This document shows, piece by piece, positions 8,028 to 15,946 of a stretch of 64,000 nucleotides of DNA. This stretch comes from Pseudescherichia sp032055545. GTDB lineage: Bacteria; Pseudomonadota; Gammaproteobacteria; Enterobacterales; Enterobacteriaceae. The notes below the pieces were generated by a model, which saw only the letters and a program-made list of their open reading frames with translations, did not search any database and was not told the origin of the DNA. The stretch is from contig DAMBQR010000002.1 of the NCBI GenBank assembly GCA_032055545.1, positions 77,180 through 141,179 on the forward strand, given 5' to 3'. How positions within the stretch are numbered: the stretch's first letter is position 1; the number at the start of each line of letters is the position of its first letter. The position numbers were made by a program, and so were the translations under genes.

Positions 8028-9365
8028 TTACTTCACCAGACCGCTAAAGCGCCCCAGCACGCGATCGAAAATCGCCAGCCCCTGCCGGATCTGCTCTGCG
8101 CCGATAGTGCACGGCGGCACCACGTGAATGCGGTTCTCTACCACAAAGGGCAGCAGACCGCCGTCGATCAGCGCCTGCCTGATGGCGCTCATGTCGGCGG
8201 CCGCCACCGGCGTTTTGCGCTGGCGATCGGTCACCAGCTCGATAGCCTGGAACAGCCCCCGGCCGCGCACATGACCAATCAGGGCATGCTTCTCCGCCAG
8301 CGCCAGCAGGCCAGGTTGCAGCACGCCGTCGCCCATCGCTGCCGCGTTCTCCACTACCCCCTCCTCTTTCATGGCGTCGAGAGTGGCAACGATCGCCGAC
8401 ATCGCCAGCGGGTGTCCGGAGTAGGTTAACCCACCGGCAAAGAAGTGGTCGTCAAAGTAGCGGGAGACAGGCTCAGAGATCAGCACCCCGCCAGCCGGGA
8501 CATAGCCTGAGTTTACCCCCTTGGCGAAGGTAATGAGATCCGGCACGATGCCGTCATGTTCAAAGCCAAACCAGCGCCCGGTGCGGCCAAAGCCCGCCAT
8601 CACCTCATCAATAATGAGAATAATGCCGAACTCGTCTGCCAGCGCGCGTACCCCCTGCATATAGCCTTTCGGCGGTACCAGGATGCCCGCCGTGCCGGGG
8701 ATCGACTCCAGCAGGATGGCGGCAATCGAGGCGGGGCCTTCCACTTCGATCATCCGGCGCAGGTGGGCCAGCGCGCGCTCGCACTCCTCCTCTTCCGTGG
8801 TAGCGTTGAACTCGCTGCGGTAGAGGTAGGGGTTGAAGAAGTGGACGTGGCCGCGGGAGTACTCGTTCGGCACGCGCCGCCAGTCGCCGGTGGCGGCAAT
8901 GGCGCTGCCGGTATTGCCGTGGTATGAGCGGTAGGCGGAGAAGATCTTATCCCGCCCGGTATAGAGGCGTGCCATACGGATGGCGTTCTCGTTGGCATCT
9001 GCCCCCGCGTTGGTAAAGAACACCTTGCTGAACCCATCAGGGGCCAGCTCAACAATACGCTTTGCCGCTTCGCCACGCATCAGGTTGGCGGTCGCCGGGG
9101 CGATGGTCACCAGCGACTCCAGCTGGGCCTTCATTGCCGCCAGCACGCGCGGATGCTGATAGCCGATATTAACGTTGACCAACTGGCTGCTGAAGTCGAG
9201 CCAGCTGTTGCCGTCATAGTCCCACAGCTCGCACCCTTCGGCCCCGGCGATGACCTGCGGGTTAAGGTTGCCCTGGGTTGACCATGAGTGAAATACATAC
9301 GAACGGTCCAGCTGACGTACATCGTCATTCGTTATCGCCATCTCGCTCTGAAGTGCCAGTTTCAT
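8028..9365 (-). CDS. Class III PLP-dependent aminotransferase (omega-amino acid type)
   Basis: The 445-residue enzyme has the class III aminotransferase pattern: glycine-rich cofactor loop NAGADANENAIRMAR (about residues 119-133), the pyridine-binding Asp in IIDEVMAGFG (D253) and the Schiff-base Lys in FAKGVNSGY (K282). Such enzymes move an amino group from an omega-amino acid, polyamine or amino acid to pyruvate or a 2-oxo acid. The substrate cannot be read from sequence. The start has AAAGGAG seven bases upstream. It is divergent from a short-chain dehydrogenase and 5 kb from an amino acid ABC importer with a MocR regulator, probably one catabolic unit. Confidence 0.9.
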   Translation of the reverse strand: MKLALQSEMAITNDDVRQLDRSYVFHSWSTQGNLNPQVIAGAEGCELWDYDGNSWLDFSSQLVNVNIGYQHPRVLAAMKAQLESLVTIAPATANLMRGEAAKRIVELAPDGFSKVFFTNAGADANENAIRMARLYTGRDKIFSAYRSYHGNTGSAIAATGDWRRVPNEYSRGHVHFFNPYLYRSEFNATTEEEECERALAHLRRMIEVEGPASIAAILLESIPGTAGILVPPKGYMQGVRALADEFGIILIIDEVMAGFGRTGRWFGFEHDGIVPDLITFAKGVNSGYVPAGGVLISEPVSRYFDDHFFAGGLTYSGHPLAMSAIVATLDAMKEEGVVENAAAMGDGVLQPGLLALAEKHALIGHVRGRGLFQAIELVTDRQRKTPVAAADMSAIRQALIDGGLLPFVVENRIHVVPPCTIGAEQIRQGLAIFDRVLGRFSGLVK

Positions 9366-9428
9366 GCCCTGCTCCTTTCATACCGTTGTGGTTAGGTTCA
9401 TCATGCGGCGGGCGGGCAGCAGGCAGAT

Positions 9429-9490
9429 AGAGCCAGTCCGGCGATCGCTCTGTGACAAGGGTGTCACAAAATGCAGGCAAAACTGGCTCT
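9429..9490. promoter_or_regulatory. Nested concentric dyad in divergent control region
   Basis: An outer inverted repeat (AGAGCCAGT at 9429-9437, ACTGGCTCT at 9482-9490) and an inner one (TGTGACA-AGGG-TGTCACA at 9451-9468) share exactly the same centre, 9459.5. The region lies between the divergent aminotransferase and dehydrogenase genes. The right arm extended to 13 bp (9478-9490) recurs, inverted, before the MocR gene at 14288-14300. It is probably the operator of the MocR-type regulator; that link is inference. Confidence 0.6.
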
Positions 9491-9546
9491 GTGTCCGACC
9501 CGCCGCTGTTTCTATAGTGAACTCCTGAACTCAACAGGAGAACGCG

Positions 9547-10314
9547 ATGACAACAGCAACGAAAGTGGCATTTATTACCGGAGCAACATCAGGCTTTGGC
9601 GCGGCCGCAGCGCATGTCTTTGCCCGCGCGGGTTGGGGCGTGGTGTTAAGCGGACGGCGGATGGACCGTCTGGAGACGCTGAAAGCCGAGCTGGGCGCGC
9701 ATGTGCCGGTGCATATAATCGAGCTGGACGTGCGTGATAATGGGGCGGTGAAAGCGGCCGTTGCCAATCTGCCGGAGGCGTTCCGGGATATCACCACGCT
9801 GATCAACAACGCCGGGCTGGCGCTGGCGCCGCAGCCTGCCCAGGCCGTGGAGCTAGAGGATTGGCAGACGATGATCGACACCAACGTTACCGGACTGGTT
9901 AACGTGACGCACGCCCTGCTGCCAACGCTGATCGCCCACGGCGCGGGAGCAAGCATTATTAATATTGGCTCCATTGCCGGGCAGTGGCCCTATCCGGGCA
10001 GCCACGTCTACGGGGCGACCAAAGCCTTTGTGAAGCAGTTCAGCTACAACCTGCGCTGCGATCTGCTCGGCACCGGCGTGCGGGTAACCGATCTCGCGCC
10101 GGGCATTGCCGAAACGGAGTTCACCCTGGTGCGCACCAAAGGCGACCAGGCCGCCTCGGACAAGCTCTACGGCGGCACTACGCCGCTCACGGCGCAGGAT
10201 ATCGCCGAACAGATGTTCTCTATTGCGACCCTGCCGGACCATATGAATATTAACCGGATAGAGGTGATGCCTGTGCGCCAGGCCTGGCAGCCGTTTGCGA
10301 TTGACCGGGATTGA
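9547..10314 (+). CDS. Short-chain dehydrogenase/reductase, YdfG-like
   Basis: The 255-residue classical SDR has the NAD(P) loop TGATSGFG (residues 11-18), the NNAG motif near residue 88, and the catalytic YGATK (Y155, K159). An Arg-rich segment after strand 2 (SGRRMDR) suggests NADPH. It resembles YdfG, which oxidises 3-hydroxy acids and serine-like substrates. The start has AGGAG six bases upstream. It is divergent from an omega-aminotransferase, so it may reduce or oxidise the oxo acid or aldehyde that enzyme makes. The substrate is unknown. Confidence 0.88.
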   Translation: MTTATKVAFITGATSGFGAAAAHVFARAGWGVVLSGRRMDRLETLKAELGAHVPVHIIELDVRDNGAVKAAVANLPEAFRDITTLINNAGLALAPQPAQAVELEDWQTMIDTNVTGLVNVTHALLPTLIAHGAGASIINIGSIAGQWPYPGSHVYGATKAFVKQFSYNLRCDLLGTGVRVTDLAPGIAETEFTLVRTKGDQAASDKLYGGTTPLTAQDIAEQMFSIATLPDHMNINRIEVMPVRQAWQPFAIDRD

Positions 10315-10326
10315 GGTGATGTGACA

Positions 10327-10356
10327 CCCCGGTGGCGATGCGCTTACCGGGGCTAC
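10327..10356. repeat. REP-like palindromic element
   Basis: The imperfect palindrome CCCCGG...CCGGGG followed by CTAC resembles the enterobacterial REP family, which lies 3' of genes. It sits 13 bp after the dehydrogenase stop. A longer open reading frame running through it (from 10332) probably owes its first 50 codons to this element. Confidence 0.65.
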
Positions 10357-10481
10357 AGGATTGGAGTCGTTTAATTCTATATTGGCCCCCATCTTGTTGC
10401 GTGACAACCCTTGCGGCAGAATGCGCTCACCCATTCCGCTGGCAAACTGGATGCAATGAATTGGTTATCAAATATCTGCGC

Positions 10482-10892
10482 ATGATGAAGGCTGATATCG
10501 ATAAGTTACCTCTGATTATGCAGGGAGAACGCGATTGTTTGGCCGTTCGTACAGGCGTTGTAGTGAGTGAAGACGCTGAAATAGAGCAAAACATTGATGT
10601 GTTTTTGGATAATGACGGTCTTTTTGTCCATCTGGCGCAGGGGCTTTCGCTTACAATCCCGCCAAAGTCGAATATTCCTGCCTTCCTGTTCAAGTCCAAA
10701 AGAGGGCTTACCTGCTATGGTATTTGTAGCAAGACTTTTGAAAAAAATGAACATTTAATGTTCATTGAGGATTCAAAAACGCATGCTATGATTGTCCCAA
10801 GATATGGCATGCACATCCGGGAATACGAAAGGTACCTGGAAGAAACCCGACCTCTTTGGGAGGTTCAAGATGATGACAGAAATCAGAGTTAA
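10482..10892 (+). CDS. Protein of unknown function, first of a two-gene unit
   Basis: I do not recognise this 136-residue protein (from the ATG at 10482). It has no signal peptide or membrane helix and is mixed alpha/beta with a Lys/Glu-rich C-terminal half. The start is uncertain: no good ribosome site precedes the ATGs at 10482, 10485 or 10518. The open frame extends up to 10332, but through a REP-like repeat. Base composition is lower in G+C than the flanking genes. It overlaps the next gene by 23 bp, so the two are probably made together. Acquired accessory DNA is possible. Confidence 0.6.
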   Translation: MMKADIDKLPLIMQGERDCLAVRTGVVVSEDAEIEQNIDVFLDNDGLFVHLAQGLSLTIPPKSNIPAFLFKSKRGLTCYGICSKTFEKNEHLMFIEDSKTHAMIVPRYGMHIREYERYLEETRPLWEVQDDDRNQS

Positions 10893-11154
10893 CTACGAAA
10901 AAGCAATTAACCAGATGATCGTGCAGGGTACGAGCCGCCAGGCTCTTTTCGCCTTTGTTAACGACATGGTTGATGGTTATGGGCGTGCCGGTGGCTCCCT
11001 TGCTTTCAACATCCTTAATGATGCTCTCGATAATGATTTACCAGAAGAGGTAGAAGAGGCTGTCGTTGATGCCCTGGAAGCGCTTAGCGGTCAGTGTCAT
11101 CGCAGATGCTGGATCGGCTCTGGCGATTATCATCTGGCCCCTAAAGCAGCATGA
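10870..11154 (+). CDS. Small protein of unknown function, second of a two-gene unit
   Basis: A 94-residue, acidic, largely helical protein that I do not recognise. The start at 10870 is chosen because GGGAGG lies six bases upstream; the frame itself is open earlier. Two cysteines (GQCHRRCW) near the C terminus could bind metal, but nothing proves this. Its 5' end overlaps the preceding unknown gene by 23 bp, and an intrinsic terminator follows 3 bp after its stop. A toxin/antitoxin or effector/immunity pair is one reading of the layout, without motif support. Confidence 0.65.
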   Translation: MMTEIRVNYEKAINQMIVQGTSRQALFAFVNDMVDGYGRAGGSLAFNILNDALDNDLPEEVEEAVVDALEALSGQCHRRCWIGSGDYHLAPKAA

Positions 11155-11157
11155 GTA

Positions 11158-11180
11158 AAGCCCCTGGTCAGGGGCTTTTT
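11158..11180 (+). terminator. Intrinsic terminator after the unknown gene pair
   Basis: The stem AAGCCCC / GGGGCTT with a six-base loop runs into TTTTT, immediately after the stop of the small gene. It may also serve the convergent ABC operon. Confidence 0.85.
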
Positions 11181-11196
11181 AGTTCCATTTAGTTGC

Positions 11197-11958
11197 TTAA
11201 CGGCTGCTCTGCAAAAACTTGCGTACCCGCTCGGAGTCCGGATCGGTAAAGAACTTCACTGGCGCAGCCTTCTCGATCAGCACTCCCTTCTCCAGAAACA
11301 CCACCTCGTTGGAGACCTGGCGGGCAAACTCCATCTCATGGGTAACGACGACCATGGTATAGCCCTCGGCGGCGAGGGATTTCATCACCCCCAGCACTTC
11401 GCTGACCAACTCCGGATCGAGCGCTGAGGTCGGCTCGTCAAAGAGGATCACCTCCGGCGCCATCGCCAGCGAGCGGGCGATGGCCACGCGCTGCTTCTGT
11501 CCGCCGGAGAGGGTAATCGGGTAAACGTCCGCCTTATGTCCCATACCGACCTTCTCCAGCTGCTGGCGAGCAGTGTCGTTGGCCTCGTCGCGCTTTATCC
11601 CCTTTACGTGCAGCAGCGCCTCGGTGACGTTCTGCTGCACGGTCAGGTGCGGCCAGAGGTTGAAGCTCTGGAAGACCATGCCGACGCGCTCACGAATGCG
11701 CGACAGCTCCCGGTGCGACATCGCTTTGCCGCTCTGCTCGTCCACGCCGATGCGCTGGCCGCTGATGCGCACCTCGCCGCGATCCGGCTGCTCCAGCCAG
11801 TTCATGCAGCGCAGCAGGGTCGACTTGCCGGAGCCGGAGGAGCCGAGAATACTCACCACCGTGCCCTTCTCCACCGTCAGGTTGATATCCCGCAGCACCT
11901 CAACGTTATCAAACTGCTTGGAGAGATTCTTTACGCTTACCGCCGTTGTCTCATGCAT
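11197..11958 (-). CDS. Polar amino acid ABC transporter, ATP-binding protein
   Basis: The 253-residue ATPase has Walker A (GSSGSGKSTLL, about residues 37-47), the Q-loop (FQSFNLWPH), the ABC signature (LSGGQKQR) and Walker B (VILFDEPTSALDP). It fits the GlnQ/HisP group that drives amino acid import at the inner membrane. It is the last gene of a four-gene leftward operon and overlaps the preceding permease by 8 bp. The substrate cannot be told from the ATPase; the neighbouring aminotransferase suggests an amino acid or amine used as nitrogen source. Confidence 0.93.
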   Translation of the reverse strand: MHETTAVSVKNLSKQFDNVEVLRDINLTVEKGTVVSILGSSGSGKSTLLRCMNWLEQPDRGEVRISGQRIGVDEQSGKAMSHRELSRIRERVGMVFQSFNLWPHLTVQQNVTEALLHVKGIKRDEANDTARQQLEKVGMGHKADVYPITLSGGQKQRVAIARSLAMAPEVILFDEPTSALDPELVSEVLGVMKSLAAEGYTMVVVTHEMEFARQVSNEVVFLEKGVLIEKAAPVKFFTDPDSERVRKFLQSSR

Positions 11959-12616
11959 GGGTCATTCCTCTTCTGGCACCGTAGACGCTCAGTCGCTTAA
12001 TCAGCAGCTCCAGCAGAATGCTGATGGCCCAGTAGAGGCCAATCGCGACAATAAATGCATTAAACGGAATAAAATATGTGGATTGCACGCCGTTAGCCGC
12101 AGCGGTAATTTCCTGCACGGTAATAATACTCAGGAATGCCGTATCCTTCAGGCAGATAATGAGCTGATTGCCCAGCAGCGGCAGCGACGAGGAAAATATG
12201 TTGGGCAGAACAATACGGCGAAAGATTTTATAACGGGAGAAGCCCTGGGAGAGCGCCGCTTCAATATAACCGACGGAGAAGAGCCGCCGCTGGCTACGCA
12301 ATATTTCAAAGAAGTAGGCGCCGTGATAAATAACCAGCGCCAATAGTCCCGCGCTCCACGCCTCCATACTGATACCCAGCTCCGGCAGTCCATAATAGAG
12401 CAGGTAGGCAAGAATTAAAAAAGGGGTGGCGCGCATCAGGCTGACGAAACCAATAATAAGCCGATCGACCACCCGGCTCTGATGCTCCATGACGTAGCAG
12501 AGCACAATACCTATCGCCAGACCGACAACCGCGGCGATAATAAATAGCTCCAGCGTCGCCAGCAGGCCATTAAGAAAACTCTCCCGCGCCGACCATACAA
12601 TACTCCACTGATTCAT
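11951..12616 (-). CDS. Polar amino acid ABC transporter, permease 1
   Basis: The 221-residue inner-membrane protein has about five hydrophobic helices and the conserved EAA loop of HisMQ-type permeases (EAALSQGFSRYKIFRRIVLPNIF), which docks on the ATPase. It probably forms a heterodimer with the permease encoded just upstream; the two genes are 14 bp apart. The start is preceded by AGGAG. Length is normal for the family. Confidence 0.92.
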   Translation of the reverse strand: MNQWSIVWSARESFLNGLLATLELFIIAAVVGLAIGIVLCYVMEHQSRVVDRLIIGFVSLMRATPFLILAYLLYYGLPELGISMEAWSAGLLALVIYHGAYFFEILRSQRRLFSVGYIEAALSQGFSRYKIFRRIVLPNIFSSSLPLLGNQLIICLKDTAFLSIITVQEITAAANGVQSTYFIPFNAFIVAIGLYWAISILLELLIKRLSVYGARRGMTHA

Positions 12617-12630
12617 AGCTCCTCCTGCTG

Positions 12631-13272
12631 TTAACGCGCCAGGCGCTTAGCTTTGCGTTCCGCCATGCCCTGCAGCTTCAGCAGCAGGCCGATAATCACC
12701 ACGTAGAGCAGGCCGGCGGCGAGGATCGGCGACAGCGGCTCGTAGGTGACCGATGAGATACGGTTGGTGACGCGGGTCAGATCGACGACGCCGATAACCG
12801 CAATCGCCGGACTGCCCTTAATTAAAAAAGACATCTCGTTGACCAGCGCGGGCAGGCTCTCAATCCACATCTGCGGCAGCATGATGTAGCGAAAGTAGGT
12901 CCAGCGCCGCATCCCTACCGACTCGGCGGCCTCGCGCTGGGCGCGGGGGAAGTTACGAAAGGCGTTGCGCCAGATCTCGGCGTTGAACGCCGAGGTGTTG
13001 AGGGTCAACGCGACGATCGCCGCCAGGGTTTTATCCATGTTGATGCCCAGCGTCGGCAGCGACAGGAACAGAAACAGTACCAGCGTGACCAGCGGCGTGG
13101 CGCGGGCCAGGCTGATATAGATCACCAGAATCTGATCGACGACAGGAATTTTCATCATTCTGATAAAGGCGATGACCAGGCCTGTTACGACGCCAAAGAC
13201 GATCGCCAGGCCTGAGATCCAGAGGGTCGTCCATGCGCCTTCAATCAGTAACTGCCATGCCATTGAATCCAT
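12631..13272 (-). CDS. Polar amino acid ABC transporter, permease 2
   Basis: The 213-residue inner-membrane protein has about five helices and the EAA loop REAAESVGMRRWTYFRYIMLPQ, typical of HisMQ-type permeases. It lies 27 bp downstream of the binding-protein gene, with GAGGAGG before its start. Together with the second permease it forms the translocation pore. Having two different permease genes is usual for polar amino acid importers of the HisQM or ArtQM type. Confidence 0.92.
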   Translation of the reverse strand: MDSMAWQLLIEGAWTTLWISGLAIVFGVVTGLVIAFIRMMKIPVVDQILVIYISLARATPLVTLVLFLFLSLPTLGINMDKTLAAIVALTLNTSAFNAEIWRNAFRNFPRAQREAAESVGMRRWTYFRYIMLPQMWIESLPALVNEMSFLIKGSPAIAVIGVVDLTRVTNRISSVTYEPLSPILAAGLLYVVIIGLLLKLQGMAERKAKRLAR

Positions 13273-13299
13273 GTTGCCCTCCTCTGTTTAATGACGCGC

Positions 13300-14151
13300 C
13301 TATAGACCGGCTAGCTTATGGAACTGCTCGGCGCTGGTGATCGGCTCGTCAGGCAGATCGTCATAGGTTTCGCCAAACCACTTCATCTGCAGCTCTTTCA
13401 GCCTGCCGGTTTCCCGCAGATGGTTGGTAAACTTCGTCATATAGGCCAGCAGCTCCGGCGAGTTTTTCGGGATTGGCCAGGCCATATAGCCCGGGCCGGA
13501 GACGGCCAGCCCCTTAGCGAACACCTTCGGCCTGGCCTTCACCAGGTCATTAACCGAGATCACCACGTTGATTACGTAGTCGAGGCGCTTGTTCGCCAGA
13601 TCGGCGTAGGCTTCCGGGTAAGAGGGGTACTCCATCACCGGACCGAGCTTGCCGCCCTCTTTCTCCAGCATCGCCTTTAGCTCTGGCAGACGGGCAAGCA
13701 GCGCGCTACCGGCCTGCACCCCTACTTTTTTGCCGCTGAGATCTTTTATCGAATTGAGGCTGTCGTCGCCCGCGCGCTTAACAAAATAGTGCTGAGCCGA
13801 GGCCCACGGCGGCGTGAAATTAAATACGTTAAGACGTTCGTCGGTTATCACTGCTCCGGTGAGCGCCATATCATATTGCCCGGTAGAGACCGCAGCCAGC
13901 AGGCCGGTCCAGGGCAAAATACTCTGGTCGATATTGAATTTGGCATATTTTTTCAGCTCGTCGAGCATATCCTTGTTAAAGCCGTCGGTCTTACCATCGG
14001 TCATAAAGTTAAACGGTGCGTAGTCATCCTCGGTCGCAACTTTCAACGTTCCGGACTTTTCAATTTCAGGTAAATCTCTGGCTGCTGCCTGGTGGGAAAA
14101 TGCCATCACCAGGAGTGCTGCAAGACAATATTTGCCGATAAATTTTTTCAT
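13300..14151 (-). CDS. Periplasmic amino acid-binding protein of ABC transporter
   Basis: The 283-residue protein has a clear signal peptide (MKKFIGKYCLAALLVMAFS, cleavage near AAA at 22-24) and a family 3 solute-binding fold, starting LKVATEDDYAPFNFM. That segment and LTGAVITDERLNVFNFTPPW match polar amino acid-binding proteins. It captures the ligand in the periplasm for the two permeases and ATPase encoded downstream. It is the first gene of the operon and is divergent from a MocR regulator 226 bp away, which probably controls it. Confidence 0.92.
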   Translation of the reverse strand: MKKFIGKYCLAALLVMAFSHQAAARDLPEIEKSGTLKVATEDDYAPFNFMTDGKTDGFNKDMLDELKKYAKFNIDQSILPWTGLLAAVSTGQYDMALTGAVITDERLNVFNFTPPWASAQHYFVKRAGDDSLNSIKDLSGKKVGVQAGSALLARLPELKAMLEKEGGKLGPVMEYPSYPEAYADLANKRLDYVINVVISVNDLVKARPKVFAKGLAVSGPGYMAWPIPKNSPELLAYMTKFTNHLRETGRLKELQMKWFGETYDDLPDEPITSAEQFHKLAGL

Positions 14152-14287
14152 TGTTCCACCTTAAATTAATATGCCAGGCCGTTGCCGTCGCGACGTTCAA
14201 AGCGCTGCAATAACCGTGCCGAATTAACGTTACGTCCGATTATCGGGGGGGCGTTTTTACAATAGGGAGGCTTTGTCCATTCTGAAT

Positions 14288-14347
14288 AGAGCCAGTTTTG
14301 GCGCTTGTCCGTGTCAGCGCTTAATAAGCTGGTACAAAACTTGCTGC
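14288..14347. promoter_or_regulatory. Candidate MocR operator, dyad related to the 9.4 kb site
   Basis: AGAGCCAGTTTTG (14288-14300) is an exact 13-bp copy, inverted, of 9478-9490. CAAAACTTGCTGC (14335-14347) is a 10/13 inverted partner, giving a dyad 60 bp across against 62 bp at the other site. It lies in the divergent region between the ABC operon and the MocR gene, 31 bp before the regulator ATG. That position fits autoregulation. Confidence 0.55.
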
Positions 14348-14377
14348 ATTCCGCTAAAGAGCCTGAAGGAGCGCACT

Positions 14378-15853
14378 ATGATCCGTCACTTACTGCATAT
14401 TAATTTCGACCGCCAGCGTGGTTTGCAGGAGCAGGTGCGTGAGTCGCTCATCGACGCCATCCTCTGCGGCATTTTTCCAGCGGATGCGCCGCTCCCCTCC
14501 TGCCGGGCGCTGGCCGCACAGCTTAACGTCTCCCGCAATACCACGGCGCTGGTCTTTGAGGGCTTAGTCAACGAAGGCTATCTCATTAGCCGCCCGCGCA
14601 GCGGCTACTATCTGCATCCGGACTACCATGCTATCCAGTCCGGCGCGGCGGCACGGGAGCTGGAGCCGCCTGCACCGGAATGTGTAAAAAATGCACCACG
14701 CTGGGGCGATAGGTTGAAGATGCAGCCCAGCCAGCAGGAGTCGATCCTCAAACCCGCCGGCTGGATGCACTATCGCTACCCCTTTATCTACGGACAGCCC
14801 GATACTCAACGCTTCCCGCTCACCACGTGGCGCGCGGCGGCAAACTGGCTGCACGGCGGCGTGCGCGATCCGGCCTGGGTCGTCGATCATATCGATCAGG
14901 ACGTGCCGATGCTGATTGAGCAGATCCGCACCCGCGTGCTGCCCAAGCGCGGCATCGTTGCCGCGCCGGATGAGATCCTGATCACCCTCGGATCGCAAAA
15001 TGCCCTCTATCTGCTGACCCGCCTGCTGATGTCCCGACAGACGCGAGTCGCAGTCGAAAACCCGGGCTTTCGCGAAGCGATCAACACCTTTCTCCTCAGC
15101 GACACCACGATTGTGCCGCACCCGGTGGATGAGGAAGGGCTAGTGCTCGGCGACGCGCCCTGCGACTACTACTACGTCACGCCCGGTCATCAGGTGCCGA
15201 CGGGGGTGACGATGAGCAGAGCGCGCCGCACGCAGCTGCTGGACTATGCCGCCCGTCATGATGCGGTGATCGTGGAGGACGACTATGACTCCGAGAGTAA
15301 CTTTATGCAGGATCCGCTGCCCGCATTGAAGGCCAGCGATCGCAGCGGGCGGGTGATCTATGTCAGCAGCCTGTCGAAGGCGCTCTCTCCTGGGCTGCGG
15401 CTGGGCTTTATGGTGGCCGATCCGGATCTGATCGACGAGGCACGGGCCCTCAGGCGTCTGATGTACCGCCATCCACCGGCCAACATTCAGTACCAGATGG
15501 CGCACTTTCTTGCCCAGGGCTACTACGAAACCCATCTGCGCCGCTACCACGACGACTCCGCCCGCCGCTGGGAGACGCTGGCCGCCGCGCTGCGTACCTC
15601 TCTGCCGGAGTGCTCGCTGATAGCCGGAAGCGAGCACGCCAACGCCTTTTGGCTGCGAACCCCGCCATCGGTGAATACCCAGCAGCTGACGTGGCGAGCG
15701 GCCCACGCGGGGGTGCTGATTGAGCCGGGCGCGCGCCATTTTCTTGATGCCGCCCCGCCGGATAACTTCTTTCGCATGGGCTTTCATGCCATCAACCCTG
15801 AGGCCATCGCGCCGGGCGTCGAGGTGCTGCAGAGGCAGCTGCATCAGCTCTAA
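14378..15853 (+). CDS. MocR-family regulator (GntR DNA-binding plus aminotransferase-like domain)
   Basis: The 491-residue protein joins an N-terminal winged helix (about residues 1-75, with PSCRALAAQLNVSRNTTALVFEGL) to a fold type I PLP domain. That domain holds the cofactor Asp region VEDDYDSE and the Lys in SSLSKALSPGLRLGF. MocR proteins use PLP or a PLP adduct to sense amines or amino acids. The ATG at 14378 is chosen because AGGAG lies six bases upstream; the frame is open from 14273 without a better site. It is divergent from the ABC importer and probably regulates it and the aminotransferase/dehydrogenase pair. Confidence 0.9.
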   Translation: MIRHLLHINFDRQRGLQEQVRESLIDAILCGIFPADAPLPSCRALAAQLNVSRNTTALVFEGLVNEGYLISRPRSGYYLHPDYHAIQSGAAARELEPPAPECVKNAPRWGDRLKMQPSQQESILKPAGWMHYRYPFIYGQPDTQRFPLTTWRAAANWLHGGVRDPAWVVDHIDQDVPMLIEQIRTRVLPKRGIVAAPDEILITLGSQNALYLLTRLLMSRQTRVAVENPGFREAINTFLLSDTTIVPHPVDEEGLVLGDAPCDYYYVTPGHQVPTGVTMSRARRTQLLDYAARHDAVIVEDDYDSESNFMQDPLPALKASDRSGRVIYVSSLSKALSPGLRLGFMVADPDLIDEARALRRLMYRHPPANIQYQMAHFLAQGYYETHLRRYHDDSARRWETLAAALRTSLPECSLIAGSEHANAFWLRTPPSVNTQQLTWRAAHAGVLIEPGARHFLDAAPPDNFFRMGFHAINPEAIAPGVEVLQRQLHQL

Positions 15854-15946
15854 TTGTCCGATAAATGGCCCGTTGCACCCTGGCCGCCTCGGTGAGGTCT
15901 AAACCCGCTCTATACTGATTAGAAACAGACAACAGCGAGTTTACCT

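Noticed and set aside
9451..9468. CRP-like site TGTGA...TCACA
   Set aside because: The spacer is eight bases where CRP requires six. The perfect symmetry with the outer arms fits a regulator-specific operator better.
10332..10481. Fifty extra N-terminal codons for the unknown gene at 10482
   Set aside because: They run through a REP-like repeat, have no ribosome site, and give a Trp/Cys-rich sequence unlike the rest.
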